The notes beneath the pieces were generated by a model, which was not told the origin of the DNA, did not search any database, and worked only from the letters and a program-made list of their open reading frames with translations. The position numbers were made by a program, and so were the translations under genes. This document shows, piece by piece, positions 37,261 to 48,270 of a stretch of 64,000 nt of DNA. This DNA comes from Brachypodius melanocephalos (lineage: Eukaryota; Chordata; Aves; Passeriformes; Pycnonotidae). Positions within the stretch are counted from its first letter, which is position 1, and every line of letters begins with the position of its first letter. Location: positions 250,848-314,847 of the forward strand of contig VZSR01003049.1 in NCBI GenBank assembly GCA_013398615.1, in the 5' to 3' direction.

Positions 37261-38025
37261 GTGAGTATTAACTTTTTCCTCAACAGATGAAATTTTTTAA
37301 ACTAATCCTTCTTTTGAGTAAGATGAAAAGGACAGAGTGAAACGTAGAGAAGACACGGCATGAGACAGAAGCCAGTAAAGACAGAGTAAAAGACTAATTG
37401 AGAGAAAGGATTGAGGAGCTGCCTAGTCTGAAAGTTTTTTATGAGCCATGGTAATGAACTGTAATATGCTAGAATATTCCTTTAAACTGTGGACAATATG
37501 GATTGGGGAGATGGATTGAAGCAGAGGTATTTGTGATGGACTAAGTGAATATTGATCTTATGAGAAGCTGTGATACCATGGGAAGTTTGAACAGAGAGAG
37601 ATTGGATGAAGATGAAGATTCTGCCCCTAGAGAAAGAGAAAAGACATCTTTGTTCCATGAGATTGAGAAAATCCTTTGCCTTTGCAGTTGTTGTATTTTT
37701 AAAATGACACCCTAAGGTGTCCATGACCTATATCCAGCTTGGGAAAACTGCTAATGGGAGGGTTTTCACAGACTGCAAAAATCCCCCTGGACAGCTGCAG
37801 ATTCATGACATGGGGGCCATCAGAGAGCTGTTTTCTTGTGGCAATGTCCCCATGGGAGTTCTAAGAGAGACTCCTCTGCCTAACAACTGATGAAAGATTT
37901 TTAAATGGTGAAACTAACAAAATCACAGTTTTTTTCTCTTTATGTTGTTAGTGGGAAAGTGAACAGTTTGTGGGGAGAACTGTTTTTGAAAATTTCAGAT
38001 TCTCATTTTCTTCTTTGTGTTTAGT

Positions 38026-38031
38026 AATAAA
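38026..38031 (+). terminator. Poly(A) signal AATAAA of the long LTR
   Basis: AATAAA in the context TTAGTAATAAATCTGTCC, about 90 bases before the LTR 3' end and 94 bases before the primer-binding site. The downstream T/G-rich text (TTTGAGCCTGCTTTGCTTTT) suits a cleavage region. Confidence 0.7.
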
Positions 38032-38119
38032 TCTGTCCTTATACCCTTCAAGTTTGAGCCTGCTTTGCTTTTCTCCTAATCCTATCTCACAGCAGAAAAG
38101 ACACTCAAACCACCACAGC

Positions 38120-38137
38120 TGGTGCATTGGCTGGGAA
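38120..38137 (+). other. Primer-binding site complementary to tRNA-Gly 3' end
   Basis: TGGTGCATTGGCTGGGAA is complementary to the last 18 bases of vertebrate tRNA-Gly(GCC), CCA included, with one mismatch (T at the 13th base, where C would pair). It begins two bases after the CA that ends the LTR, the normal retroviral position. Its presence means this copy kept at least the start of the internal region, so it is a 5' LTR of a truncated provirus rather than a solo LTR. Confidence 0.8.
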
Positions 38138-38778
38138 AACAAAACTGGTGAACATGAAACCACTACTTGAATTGGTGTTTCTTCCCCATTAGAATTAAAA
38201 CCATTACAACTGGCAATGTAAAAAGTATTCGTTGGAACTGCCGTAACAATCTGAGACTATAAAAACAGCAATAGTATCCTAGGCCAAAAATCACATACAT
38301 CAGCAGTATCCTGCCCCTGATGCTATCTAAAGGCCCCTATCTTAAACAAGAGTGGGGAAAAAAGCTAAAAAACCCCAAAACATGCATGTTGTTCTACCCA
38401 GCGTTTGGCACAGACGATCTTTTCTACCATCTTTATGGCTTTCATGCTCAGCCTCACAAAATGCTTTCTACCTGCCTTTTTATAACCAGCTGAGACCTAC
38501 CCAACCACCCTGAGGCAGCTCATAGCATTATATGCAGCTTTGAGATGAATCGGAAATCAAAATTATTGCTGTTGCTGAATGACAGAAAATTAACTTCATA
38601 CATTTCTTTGACATTCTTAGATCACCTTTCTGTTGATACGTAACTAAAAACTAGTTGTCAAGTTGTTTGCATCATGAGATTTCCTAATACTGAGTTCTGG
38701 AACTGTCTTCTTCCTGTAAAGAAAGAGAAAAGGGATTATCTTTTTGTGGACTGAATGTGAGGCTCAGGGTCTTTCAAG
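38138..38778. other. Possible short ERV leader, then AT-rich non-coding sequence
   Basis: The first tens of bases after the primer-binding site may be viral leader. I see no gag-like frame, and the sequence soon looks like ordinary AT-rich DNA. Confidence 0.5.
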
Positions 38779-39175
38779 TGTAATTACACAGTCCTTAGTG
38801 TCGCTCTTTGACAGCACAAATGATGTAACTCTGTTAAAAGGCTGAATGATCTGACTAAGTTTATTTCCGGGAGCGTCCCTTTTTATACTATTTTACACAG
38901 ACCAACTGATTGGTGAAAAAAAGGCAAACCTTTTCAATCACATTGGTCAAACCGGAGGGACATCAAACGAGTCCATCCTTTGGGAAGGAATGTACCGTAT
39001 ATGTAAATACTTATTCTGTTTACAGAAATTCCCTGAGAAAGGAATTTCAAAGTCTGAAAACATGTCTCAGGCAAGAGACAAGGGCTACACCTCAGTGTCA
39101 TAAAAAACCCCACATATTAGCATACATATTTTTCTGTTTCTGGATTGCTTTGCAATAGTTTCTTCCAAGTCAAAT
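38779..39175 (-). mobile_element. Probable LTR, minus strand, with TATA and poly(A) signal close together
   Basis: On the minus strand, CCAAT boxes (about 38907-38911 and 38941-38946 as ATTGG on the plus strand) lead to a TATA box in the context AGTATAAAAAGGG (TATA core at 38882-38887). AATAAA follows only 17 bases later (38860-38865). The end may be TGTAATTACA at 38779. This compact order, poly(A) signal upstream of the R start, occurs in some retroviral LTRs. The upstream limit is not resolved, and no target duplication or primer site was found. It is most likely a solo LTR; the family is not assigned. Confidence 0.58.
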
Positions 39176-40023
39176 CTATCCACCCTAGTCAGTAGAATTT
39201 GAAGGCTGTCTGAATTAAGTCTTTGCCAAGGTATTGAGCTGTATTTCTAATATGATTTTTAAAATAAGAAATGTATTATTTAAAAACAATGCAATATTAA
39301 AAATATTTAAAAATTAATGTTTAAATACATAATATTTTAAAATATTATGCATGAGGCATAGGAATAAATACATATCTTAATATACAATATAATTATATTG
39401 TATATAAGAAGCCATGGCACATGGCTCATCTCTGGTATACTTTGTACACCTCTCCAGTATGTAGGAGACATAAAACAGACAGCATAAGTACAGATAGTAA
39501 AAGACATAAATAAGACAGCAGTTATCTGCTAAGCAGTACTGTATAACTTATTTCAGGATGGACTTCATTATTTTTTCTAGTTTATGTGGAAATGAAAACA
39601 TAAGAAAACAAACATTTTGCAAAAGGTTCCTCTGTTTTGAAACCTGGAAGATACTATGACATTATGAAAATCCTTACATTTGAATGCATTAACACCTGAA
39701 GTTTGGTGTTGTGTTTGTTTCTGTAGCAGTAAATTTCTCAAATAGTCTAATTGCCATAGACATTTATGTCAAAGGAAAAACAAACATGGAAATATGAAAC
39801 CTAGAGAATTTTTGAAGCTTTTATTTGTAAGAGTTGCATTTGATCTTTAGTCTTCAAAACAAGTCCTTGAAAATTTAGCCAGATATAAATGGAGCGAACC
39901 TTTATTGAGCAGTTTTTGAGAAGTCAGTGTCTTAATTTTTGGTTTCCTGGGTACTTTCAAATATCAAAGTTTATCTTTTGCTTTTTTTAAAATTGCAAAC
40001 TGCAATAAATATGCTTTAATAGG

Positions 40024-40054
<31 letters not shown>

Positions 40055-41882
40055 TTGAGACAAACTAAAGAAAATTAATTCACCTTTCTAAAGCAGTCTA
40101 CTTTTTTCCTCTTTGGATATTCAAGCTGTAGAACTGAAAAACATGTTTTCCCTAAGTTTGTTTAGATACAATTAATAAAATCAATAAAATGTTACTTGAT
40201 CATTTCAATATCCGAGTCACAACATTCTCTAAATAATGTAAAGGGGAAGTCTGGTTTATGGGAAGATTCAGTGCATATGACAGTTCATTCTTTTTTCTAA
40301 ATCAAATAGGAGCAATAACACTGATTGCAAAAGGAAATATTGCATTGCAACCTCATGGTGCTGGTTACTTCCATAATGAGTCTTTTGAAGACTATTTATC
40401 AATGGAATATTATAGTAAAAAATTAACACATAGAGAAAGTTGATTTACTGCCAACAAGTTGTAATAGAAATTTAATAGAAATTGTGCAGTTTTGAGGGGG
40501 AATAAGAATTAGAAAAAAGATTAAATAGTTAATCTTTCTTTGACAATTCACATCCAATAATTTTATTTCTTAGGAGACAGGAAGAAAAATAACCTCATAA
40601 ATATCATTTAAAAAAATACAGCTGTCACACAGCTTACTTCTGTATTTTGAAAGGCAGCAATGGAAATTGAATATAAAACTCAAAGACAGCACAGAGATTT
40701 TTGAGATTGTAAAACCTGAAACCTGTCGAACAAAAAGCGAACTTCTAAGCAGATGTAGTTAAATCTCTAGATATCTTTAAGGTTGTCCTCTCCAAATTAA
40801 TTGCTGTAGTCACTCAAGGATCTTTATCGTTTTGGCTACATTATTAAAATCTGAATGTAGGATAGGTTTCTTAGCCTTACATATCAGTTTTACAGGCAAA
40901 ATTTACTGCCAACAAACAAAAATAAGAGAAATAACAAGACACAGAGACATTTAAATAGAGAGCTGGAGAGAAGCAAAACCTCCTGAAATGAAAAACAGAT
41001 TGAGAGCTGCAGGAGAAATAAGCAACACACAGCAATGATGTTACCTAAGAAAGAGTAACACAAGCTTTCTGCACTGTCTCTCAATAGTAGAATGTCAAAA
41101 GAGTAACCAGCACAAAGGAAATCCATAAGGAAAAAAAATGTCTACAGAGTGATACATTTAATCGTTGTAAAGAGGAGTAGAGGAACTAAGGAAGTTTAGC
41201 AATTTTTAACCTAGACCTAGAGAAAAGAGATTCTCAAAAACTGTATCCATGCTAGTAGTTTTAATATATGATCTGTAGCAATTAGCTGAAATTTTTACTA
41301 TTCTGAAATAAGAGTTTTTCATTAGATATTAACATCGAGTGAGAGATTTTTTAGGGGTAAGTGACTTTTGATCTAGCACTGAAGTTAGGGAGTTTTACCA
41401 TTGTTAGCAGTGAAAATACAGTAAGGCCACAATAAACACCTTTGAATAACCTGAAGTCTTGTGGTTTACTCTGAGTTTAAAAATTATCAAATATAACTTT
41501 AATGGGAATAATTAAAGAGAAGTTTATACCAGACTACATAGATACACTACTCTATATATATATACACTACTATATAACTAATGGGCAGTGTTTCTTTCTG
41601 AAAACTTCAGGTATTATTTTAGTAGGAATTTATGTAGCATAGGGATGAATCTGCACATTTCATCGAATATAATTTATAACAACTTTACAGTTAAGTATCA
41701 GCACTTAGTAGTTATGTAATAGTAGATCCTCAACTGTAGTTTAGGCTGGGAAAAAAAAACTTATTTGTTTCTGGTTTTTCAATTTGAGTCAATAAACTTC
41801 CTATCGGATTTCAGTATCTATTCCTCAGTTTAACTGAAGTCATAGAATCATGAAACAACTTAGAGTATTTCTTTATTCAGAG
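39176..41882. other. AT-rich non-coding sequence with T28 run and palindrome
   Basis: About 2.7 kb with no gene. It contains an exact 26-bp AT palindrome (39380-39405) within a very AT-rich zone (39250-39420), a T28 run (40029-40056) and a TA-rich run near 41553-41572. Open frames are short and unfamiliar. Confidence 0.6.
40029..40056 (+). repeat. Poly(T) run, 28 T
   Basis: An uninterrupted run of 28 T followed by GAGACAAAC. No retroposon body is recognised on either side. Confidence 0.9.
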
Positions 41883-41970
41883 AGGCATGCTCAGTGATCA
41901 GATCTAAAACATAGCCACATACTAGCCACTGTGTAGAAAATTAACTCTATCACAACCAAACCCACCACAT
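41838..41970 (-). mobile_element. Small LTR U3 fragment (ERVL-like), perhaps next to a CR1 scrap
   Basis: On the minus strand the text GATAGAGTTAATTTTCTAC, followed by GTGGCTAGTATGTGGCTATG (within 41900-41950), matches the start of a common avian ERVL LTR as I know it, in which a TGTCCTGG-like start precedes GGGATAGAGTTAATTTTC. Only about 90 bases remain (about 41883-41970). The left neighbour CATAGAATCATGAAACAAC (41842) looks like a CR1 tail but is too short to be sure. Confidence 0.55.
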
Positions 41971-42984
41971 TCAATGAGCAGATCTGTCAGAAATGGTAAA
42001 TTAATTTACTATTTCAGTGCAATGGTACTGCACTGGGATCCATACAGAAGACATTGTATTTAAGGGGTCAAAGAACTTGATCAGTCTATGATCAGTACAG
42101 CCCTCTATTAGGGCTCTACTTACTAACACAATTGTTAACTTATAAAATCTTTGGTAAGAGTCAGCTGTATGTGGATCAAGGAGCCTAATTTATTGGTCCT
42201 GACTGGGAGACCATTGTTCATAAGAGTTGCTGATGCTACTGCATTTAACCATGGTGATTAGTCCCAGGCCTGTGCTGTGCTGCACATTCAGTATGGCCTT
42301 TTGCTGCACAGATCACTCAGCCGCAGGAAAACCTCAGACAGCTTGTTGGAAAAAAGAACCCTGTAGACAGCACGCACTTGTTACTGGAAATTATGCCATC
42401 TGTGTGGCCTTCCCTTTATCTAAAAATGAGACTAGCCTTTAGGAATAGATTTTTTTTTTTTTTTTGAGAAGATTTTATAATAGCTGTGACCAAAAAGAAG
42501 GGCCTTTTCTCCCTGCACCCATTCTGTACAGCATGCCATTGGAAAACCTATTTAGGGTGCATCCAGAGTGCCACAAAAGTGGAATCTGAAGAAATATTTA
42601 CTTGCTATCTATAGTCCTCCTTTCATTGTATCTTATTAAAACAGCTGTTTTATGACACCATTTGTTGCTGGAACTTTCTTATCAGGATCCAGAAAGAACC
42701 CTGCACCATGTCTCTGCCTTGCTTCCCATCCCCTCTGCAGAACTCCTCTTCACAATAAAAGCAAAAATAAAATCATAAATATCTTTCAAAATTATTTTTA
42801 AGAATAAATCACATACCACATTATGATAATACAGCTTATAGACCAACCGTTCATCAAAACAATCATAATCTTCATAATACTGCTTGAAAGCATTCTGCAA
42901 GACATCTTTCTCTTTCTAATCATAGCTGATAAAGGTTAGGAACCATTTCTTCTATCCTGAAGAAAGTCTTTTCACGTACCTGTG
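41971..42984. other. Non-coding sequence, unassigned GC-richer patches
   Basis: No gene is recognised. About 42230-42420 is GC-richer, with a 71-codon frame of no known family. A T-run lies at about 42450-42466. Some of this may be old LTR or LINE sequence that I cannot place. Confidence 0.5.
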
Positions 42985-43390
42985 ATCGAAAACCAGGAAA
43001 TAAATTCTTCAACCAGTTCATTAGGTTAGAAAACTGACATTAGTTTATTGCAGCACTGGGTGCACTGGGAATTGCTCCACCTAATATGCACACCCAGGAG
43101 CCTAAAAAACCAGGTTATGTTCATGAAACCAATACATATTCATTACATTTCCTGAATACATACATATATGCTAATGATTTTTATGGACTTTTTTGGATAT
43201 GAGTAGGGGTCTTTTGAGGATCTCTGGTTATAGTTTGGGAAACATTCCTATTCCTCAATATTTTTCTTTTTTGGTACTGGATCTTCTAATGATTCTTTTC
43301 TCTTTGAGAATATCTCAAATATGTCACCAGGTTATTAAATACTTGTCATCTTTGATTTGGTAAAAAATTTTTATTCTTAAAACTAATACG
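42985..43390 (-). mobile_element. Candidate LTR, minus strand
   Basis: On the minus strand, GTGCACCCAGTGCTGCAATAAA gives a poly(A) signal (43044-43049 as TTTATT on the plus strand), preceded by CCTGGGTGTGCATATTAGG. The arrangement resembles the U3-R of a songbird LTR type I have seen. The right part (43190-43390) may be U3. TGTGATCG near 42983 could be an end. No target duplication or clear TATA box was found, so boundaries are rough. Confidence 0.42.
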
Positions 43391-46300
43391 GGCACTGGTA
43401 TAGGTAAACAGGAAAGTACTTACTGACACAGGTGTAGGAAGTTAACACAAAATTACAGTAATCTCTGGCATTTGTAAAGCACTTTTTGGTACAAAACTAA
43501 ACATTAATCACAGACATAGGGATCAAACACTATTGTGCTAAAGTTAAGAGAACTTTCCAGTATCTTCCCCTGGTGCTGTATGAATATCTTTCTTTTAAAA
43601 GAAATATTACTTGTTAGGTAACATATGTTTCCTGTTATGCTCCAGCCACATTAAAAAACAAAACTGTCCCCTTGTACATCTAGACTTTAAAAATTAAATT
43701 CTTCAAATTATGCCACATTTAACTATCTTTTATCTGAGATTCATCTATACACCTTTTAAAAACAGCATACATTGAGTATATTTATCCTTAACTTCTGTTA
43801 GGGGACATGCTCTAGAGAAAAAAAAATGGAGAGATTGGCATTGCTGGTAACCTTATGAGGTTGATTTGAGATCTACATAATCTCAGGAATACACATCTGT
43901 TGCACCATAAAATGTTCTAACTGCAGTTACAGAAAGGCTCTATCCTGCCTGAAGCAGTGTTCTAAAAACAAAGGGTAAGATATTCAAACATGTCTTTAAT
44001 ATATGCTGTTGAAAGTGCTTGTCATAGTTTTTTGTCTGAACAGAACTTAAAAAGAATGTTTCCAAAGTCATGATGGAGATTTTTTTTTCCACAAATCAGT
44101 CACTATTGGAATATGTTTTTTATGTAGCAGAGAAAATAGCAAATGGAAATGTCATATTTAAATACATTGATAAATTGTGAACACTCTGGATGCTTCCATT
44201 TATGTTTCTCTTGGTCAACATGCTTTGATTAAACTGTGTACCACAAAAAATAAAGTTAAATAATATATGCTTGGAATTTAAAGTAAAAATTTCTAAACAC
44301 TACAGAATAGCAATGACTACTGTGGATTTTTTCTCCCTGAATGTTTCTCACGCTAGCCACATAAAACTCTTAAGACTTCTGAGGTTCTTTATTGACCCTT
44401 CAGTATCATCTGCTTAACAATCCATCCAATTTCTCCTAAAGAGACCTCCAAGAATTCAAGTCCCTTTTGTTTTCTTAAATAGATCAATAAAAAAATACTA
44501 TGTTGTCTTATAAGTAACTATAACACAATCTGAAATTCTCATACAAAGAAGACAAAAACAGCTGAAGGTCCTAAATATCCTAATTCCTACATATAGAAAT
44601 AATTTGTTTATCCAAAGAATTTAGCTCTACCTCAGCTGATCCAATAAGCACATCAAGGTGACAATCCAAGATGTCAGTACAGTCCTATTGTTTAGCATTC
44701 CTCAAGGTTCTAAAACACCTCACAAACAGTTTAAAAATACGTGATTCATAAAGCTTCTGTAATGTCAGATTCAGAATGGTCTATACTTAGACAGTATGTG
44801 TGATATTGTGAGTATATTCGAATCCTTCAATAAGCATTAAATCTGAAAACTGTATATGTTATCTTATCAGAAGACTCTACATGAATAACATTGCTCTGCA
44901 ATTGAGTTCTGCAGATAGTCAGAACTGTTTCCTGATTTTCAAGAGTTTTGTTTGCTTGTTTGTTTTGACACATAACTTCCAAGTCTGTTTTTAGATTAAA
45001 AGAATAAAAAGAACTAAAATGCAGTATAATACTGTTTACACAAGAACACACAACAAGTTACTAACCTAAACAAAATCATCAGCAACAAAAAAATCAATGA
45101 AAATTTACCTTGCATTTGTAGTTGATTGGTAATGAACAATTTAGCTTCATAACAACAATGTACAAATAATCTATTTGATTTACTATTCAATTTAAATGAT
45201 GAAGCTAGGCATAAAATCTTGTTTGGAATATTGATGTTAGAATAAATTAAGTGTAAGGTGAGGTAAAAAGACTGGCAAATTTCTTCCTGTTTCTAAAAGC
45301 ATTTTTAGTCTCTGATAGTACTTCTAGATTTGCAAAACCAAATCAAATATATGCATATACATTATTTCAGGGTGTTTGCACAATACAGTAGATTGCTATG
45401 GTATACCCCTTGAGATAACAAAAATGGCAAACTGACAAAACAGAGACGATAAGATTAACATGATATATAAAAATTCTTCTTCTGGAAAGCTATAGAAGAG
45501 CCTGGGCAACTCTTCAAACCCAGAATACCATTTCAGTAGTATCCACCATCAGGAAATACTGACGATAATTCAGTAACACAGAAGGGAAAATGGTCATTAA
45601 TCTAAACCTAATTGATTTTGTTTTCAGATTCTCATTTTAAAAGCATAAGAAATTGAGATCTTTTGAGAGATGAAAAAAATCACTTTCAGATGTATGAGGT
45701 TTTGGTATTTAAGCATACTGACTTTCTAAAATTAGGTAATGTACCTTTATATCAAGGTGATGTTGCAACTGAAATTGTGAGACCACAGTTCATTGTTTTT
45801 AGAATATAAACCTGAATTACAAAACATGATGATTCTAAAAGTAGAATGATTTAGTAAGTTAGTCTGTTTGATTCTGCATAATCACATACTTGGTATTACT
45901 CATCTTTTGGGAAGTGGTGTTTCTACAATATGTTGACATTACTTCTAGAAACAAACTCTATATAAAATGTCTCTAACTATAAAGATATTCTGACTGTGAG
46001 AGTAAGTGCATGGATATATCTCCATGTCCACAGTTCTTTTGATAGGACCACTTTCCCCTGATATGAAAAATTACAGTACTCAGAAAATTTGTAAGTATTT
46101 TAAAACTTCCTCTGGAGTGAAGGATTTTGAATCAGGCATCAGACATTGTGGTTTGGAAACACATTCTTCCTGATGATTTTTGAGACTAACAAGGTAAATA
46201 ATATACTCTGTGAAATTATTGCACGTACTCTTCCTTTTTTTGCATGATGAGAAACTAAAAATCTGGACTAAATCAGGAGATGTTCATTAACTTGCACAAT

Positions 46301-47569
46301 AAGCTAAATTGACTACTTAAAGCTTTCACCTCTGCTGTCATTTCAAATGGTATCAGAATAAACTTAATTTCAAGAGCAAAGATGCATATAATGAAGGATT
46401 TCCTTCTTTTAGAAGTGATCATTGGTAACAATGTAGGGAGCTTCATCTCATTTAACATTCTCCTATTTATAATTATGCCTGTGTATATCTTTGGAGCTAT
46501 GAAGCAATTAGTTTTCATTGTGTCAGTTGTAATGATTCAAAATTGTTAAGTTCTTGACTCAGTCAGCGATGCATCACACATTCAAATTTTTGGAAACAGT
46601 TGTGCTCAAATACATAAGGTAATCCAAGCCCAAGTTTACCTGTACCATAGTGCCCAGAATCCTAAATCTGTAGTTATGCATGTTTTCATGTTCATCTGTT
46701 TTTGCCAGTTAAGTAACTGATAGAAGAATTATTATTATTATAAAAGTGTGATCTCAGGACTATAGATGAGTTATTGCCCCAAACTACCATTCCAATCTGA
46801 GATGGTGAAATTTAGTAGTCTGAATAACACTCTAAGGCTTTTTAACTGAAGAAGGTAAACGTCATAAATTATTTGCACATAGAAATAAATAAAAAGCAGT
46901 ACTTCAGTAATTTATCCAGTTTCAACAACATAATTGCTGTCTCTGTCATGCAGTGACACATGTTGCCTCTAAAGAGCCTGTTGACTGTTACTCTGTTAAT
47001 GACATAAGCTAATCAGTCTGATGAGGAAAGTAGATGCCTGGAATCATAGTTCAAATTCCATCACAGTCAGTATATGGACTTTGAAAGTTCTATTTCTCTG
47101 ACAGTGAAGCTGTTTGATACTGGAGTGCTATTGTGTCCTTCTTTCAAAAATCTGTTAACTTTGGCCCATGAGAGGCTATGAATCTGAAGAGGGGTCCTTA
47201 TAAGAAGGGGAAAAGGTAGTTTTTAATATCCTTGTGGGTTTCAGTGTGAAACTTCTTAAAACATCTTAATGGAGGAAAACAAGATCTTATACATTAGGTG
47301 CGCATGTCCAGGTGCACATTTATGATGCCCATGGGTGTTGACATGCCTGTTCTTTCGAATAGACTGAAATTTACATACATATTGCACATATATAGTGAGC
47401 TAAAATTCATTGATTTTTTTCTAAGAATATTTTTTGTACGCAGAGTGTTACATTTTCTTGTACCTAAGGCAGACCTTTTTCGCAAAACACATTAAAGAAA
47501 CTAATTTTTCTGTGTCTTTAAGGGAAAGATCTGATTCTTCAATTTAGTAATTTTTTAATCCAATGACTT
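43391..47569. other. AT-rich non-coding sequence, nothing recognised
   Basis: About 4.2 kb without a recognisable gene or transposon. A short ATTATTATTATTA run lies near 46729. Open frames are below 90 codons and unfamiliar. Confidence 0.6.
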
Positions 47570-48270
47570 TAACAGCATGAATGAATACAGGCTGGAGGAA
47601 GAGTGGCTGGAAAGTGATCCAGCAGAAAAGGACCTGGGGGTGCTCGTTGACAGCTGTCTGAACATGAGCCAGAGTGTGCCCAGGTGGCCAAGAAGGTCAG
47701 TGGAATCCTGACCTGTGTCAGCAACAATGTGGCCAGCCGGACCAGGGAAGTGCTTCTTTCCCTGTACCCAGCACTGGTGGCACCACACCTCAAATTCTGT
47801 GTCCAGTTCAGAGCCACTCATCAGGAAGGACATTGAGGGGCTGGAGTGGATCCAGAGAAGGGCAACAGAGATGGTGAAGGATCTGGAGCACAAGTCCTAT
47901 GAGGAGCAGCTGAGGGAGCTGGAGTTGCTTAGCCTGGAGGAAGGGAGGCTCAGGGGAGACCTTCTTACTCTCTACAAATATCTGAAAGGTGGGTGTAGCC
48001 AGGTGGGGATTAGTCTTTCCTCACAGGTTACAAGTGACAGGAAGAAAGAATGTAGTCTTAAGCTGCACCAAGGTAGGTTTAGGTTGGATATTAAGAAGAA
48101 ATTCTTTACAGACAGGGTGATTAGACATTGGAATGGACTTTCCAGGGAGGTGGTGGAGTCATCATCCCTGCAGGTGTTTAAGGAAAGACTGGACATCACA
48201 GTTAGTGCCATGGTCTAGTTGACATAGTGGTGTTTGGTCTTTTCCAACCTAATTGGTTCTGTGATTCTGT
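47570..48270 (+). mobile_element. CR1 LINE 3' part, best preserved copy
   Basis: A plus-strand CR1 starts near AACAGCATGAATGAATACAGG and runs to the 3' tail TTGGTTCTGTGATTCTGT (48253-48270), two copies of the CR1 terminal octamer. It codes for the region after the polymerase motif. The first frame (near 47590-47670) reads WLESDPAEKDLGVLVDSCLN, then a frameshift near 47680-47715 moves to the frame of the 3' open frame. It is 5'-truncated to about 700 bases. It has fewer differences from the family pattern than the other copies, so it is probably the youngest CR1 here; that is inference. Confidence 0.93.
47715..48218 (+). pseudogene. CR1 ORF2 C-terminal remnant, 167 codons open
   Basis: The last part of the CR1 reverse transcriptase polyprotein has stayed open. 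From about residue 42 the text (GLEWIQRRATEMVKDLEH, then LYKYLKGG, then HWNGLSREVVESSSLQVF) is the conserved CR1 C-terminal region, and the stop at 48216-48218 is at the natural end of ORF2. The first 35 residues are out of the CR1 frame. It lacks the endonuclease and catalytic domains and has no promoter, so it is not functional. It is not a host gene. Confidence 0.88.

Larger units (their letters stand above)
36702..38117 (+). mobile_element. Long ERV LTR with GC-rich core, followed by a tRNA-Gly primer-binding site
   Basis: The 3' boundary is well set: the LTR ends CACCACA at 38117, then a two-base spacer, then an 18-base tRNA-Gly primer-binding site (38120-38137). AATAAA lies at 38026-38031, about 90 bases before that end, as expected for U5. 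A TATAAA box lies at 36818-36823. Just downstream, about 36858-36980, is very GC-rich with clustered CpGs, unlike everything around it. The 5' start is not certain; TGTAAGGACAGG at 36702 is one candidate and no target duplication was seen. The distance from TATA box to poly(A) signal, about 1.2 kb, is long for an R region, so the TATA box may not mark the viral start, or a composite element is present. No gag, pol or env remains downstream. Confidence 0.75.

Noticed and set aside
38120..38137. tRNA gene fragment
   Set aside because: Only the 18 bases complementary to a tRNA-Gly 3' end are present, directly after an LTR end; it is a primer-binding site.
47715..48218. 167-codon frame as a host gene
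   Set aside because: Its sequence is the CR1 ORF2 C-terminus and it ends with the CR1 3' tail.
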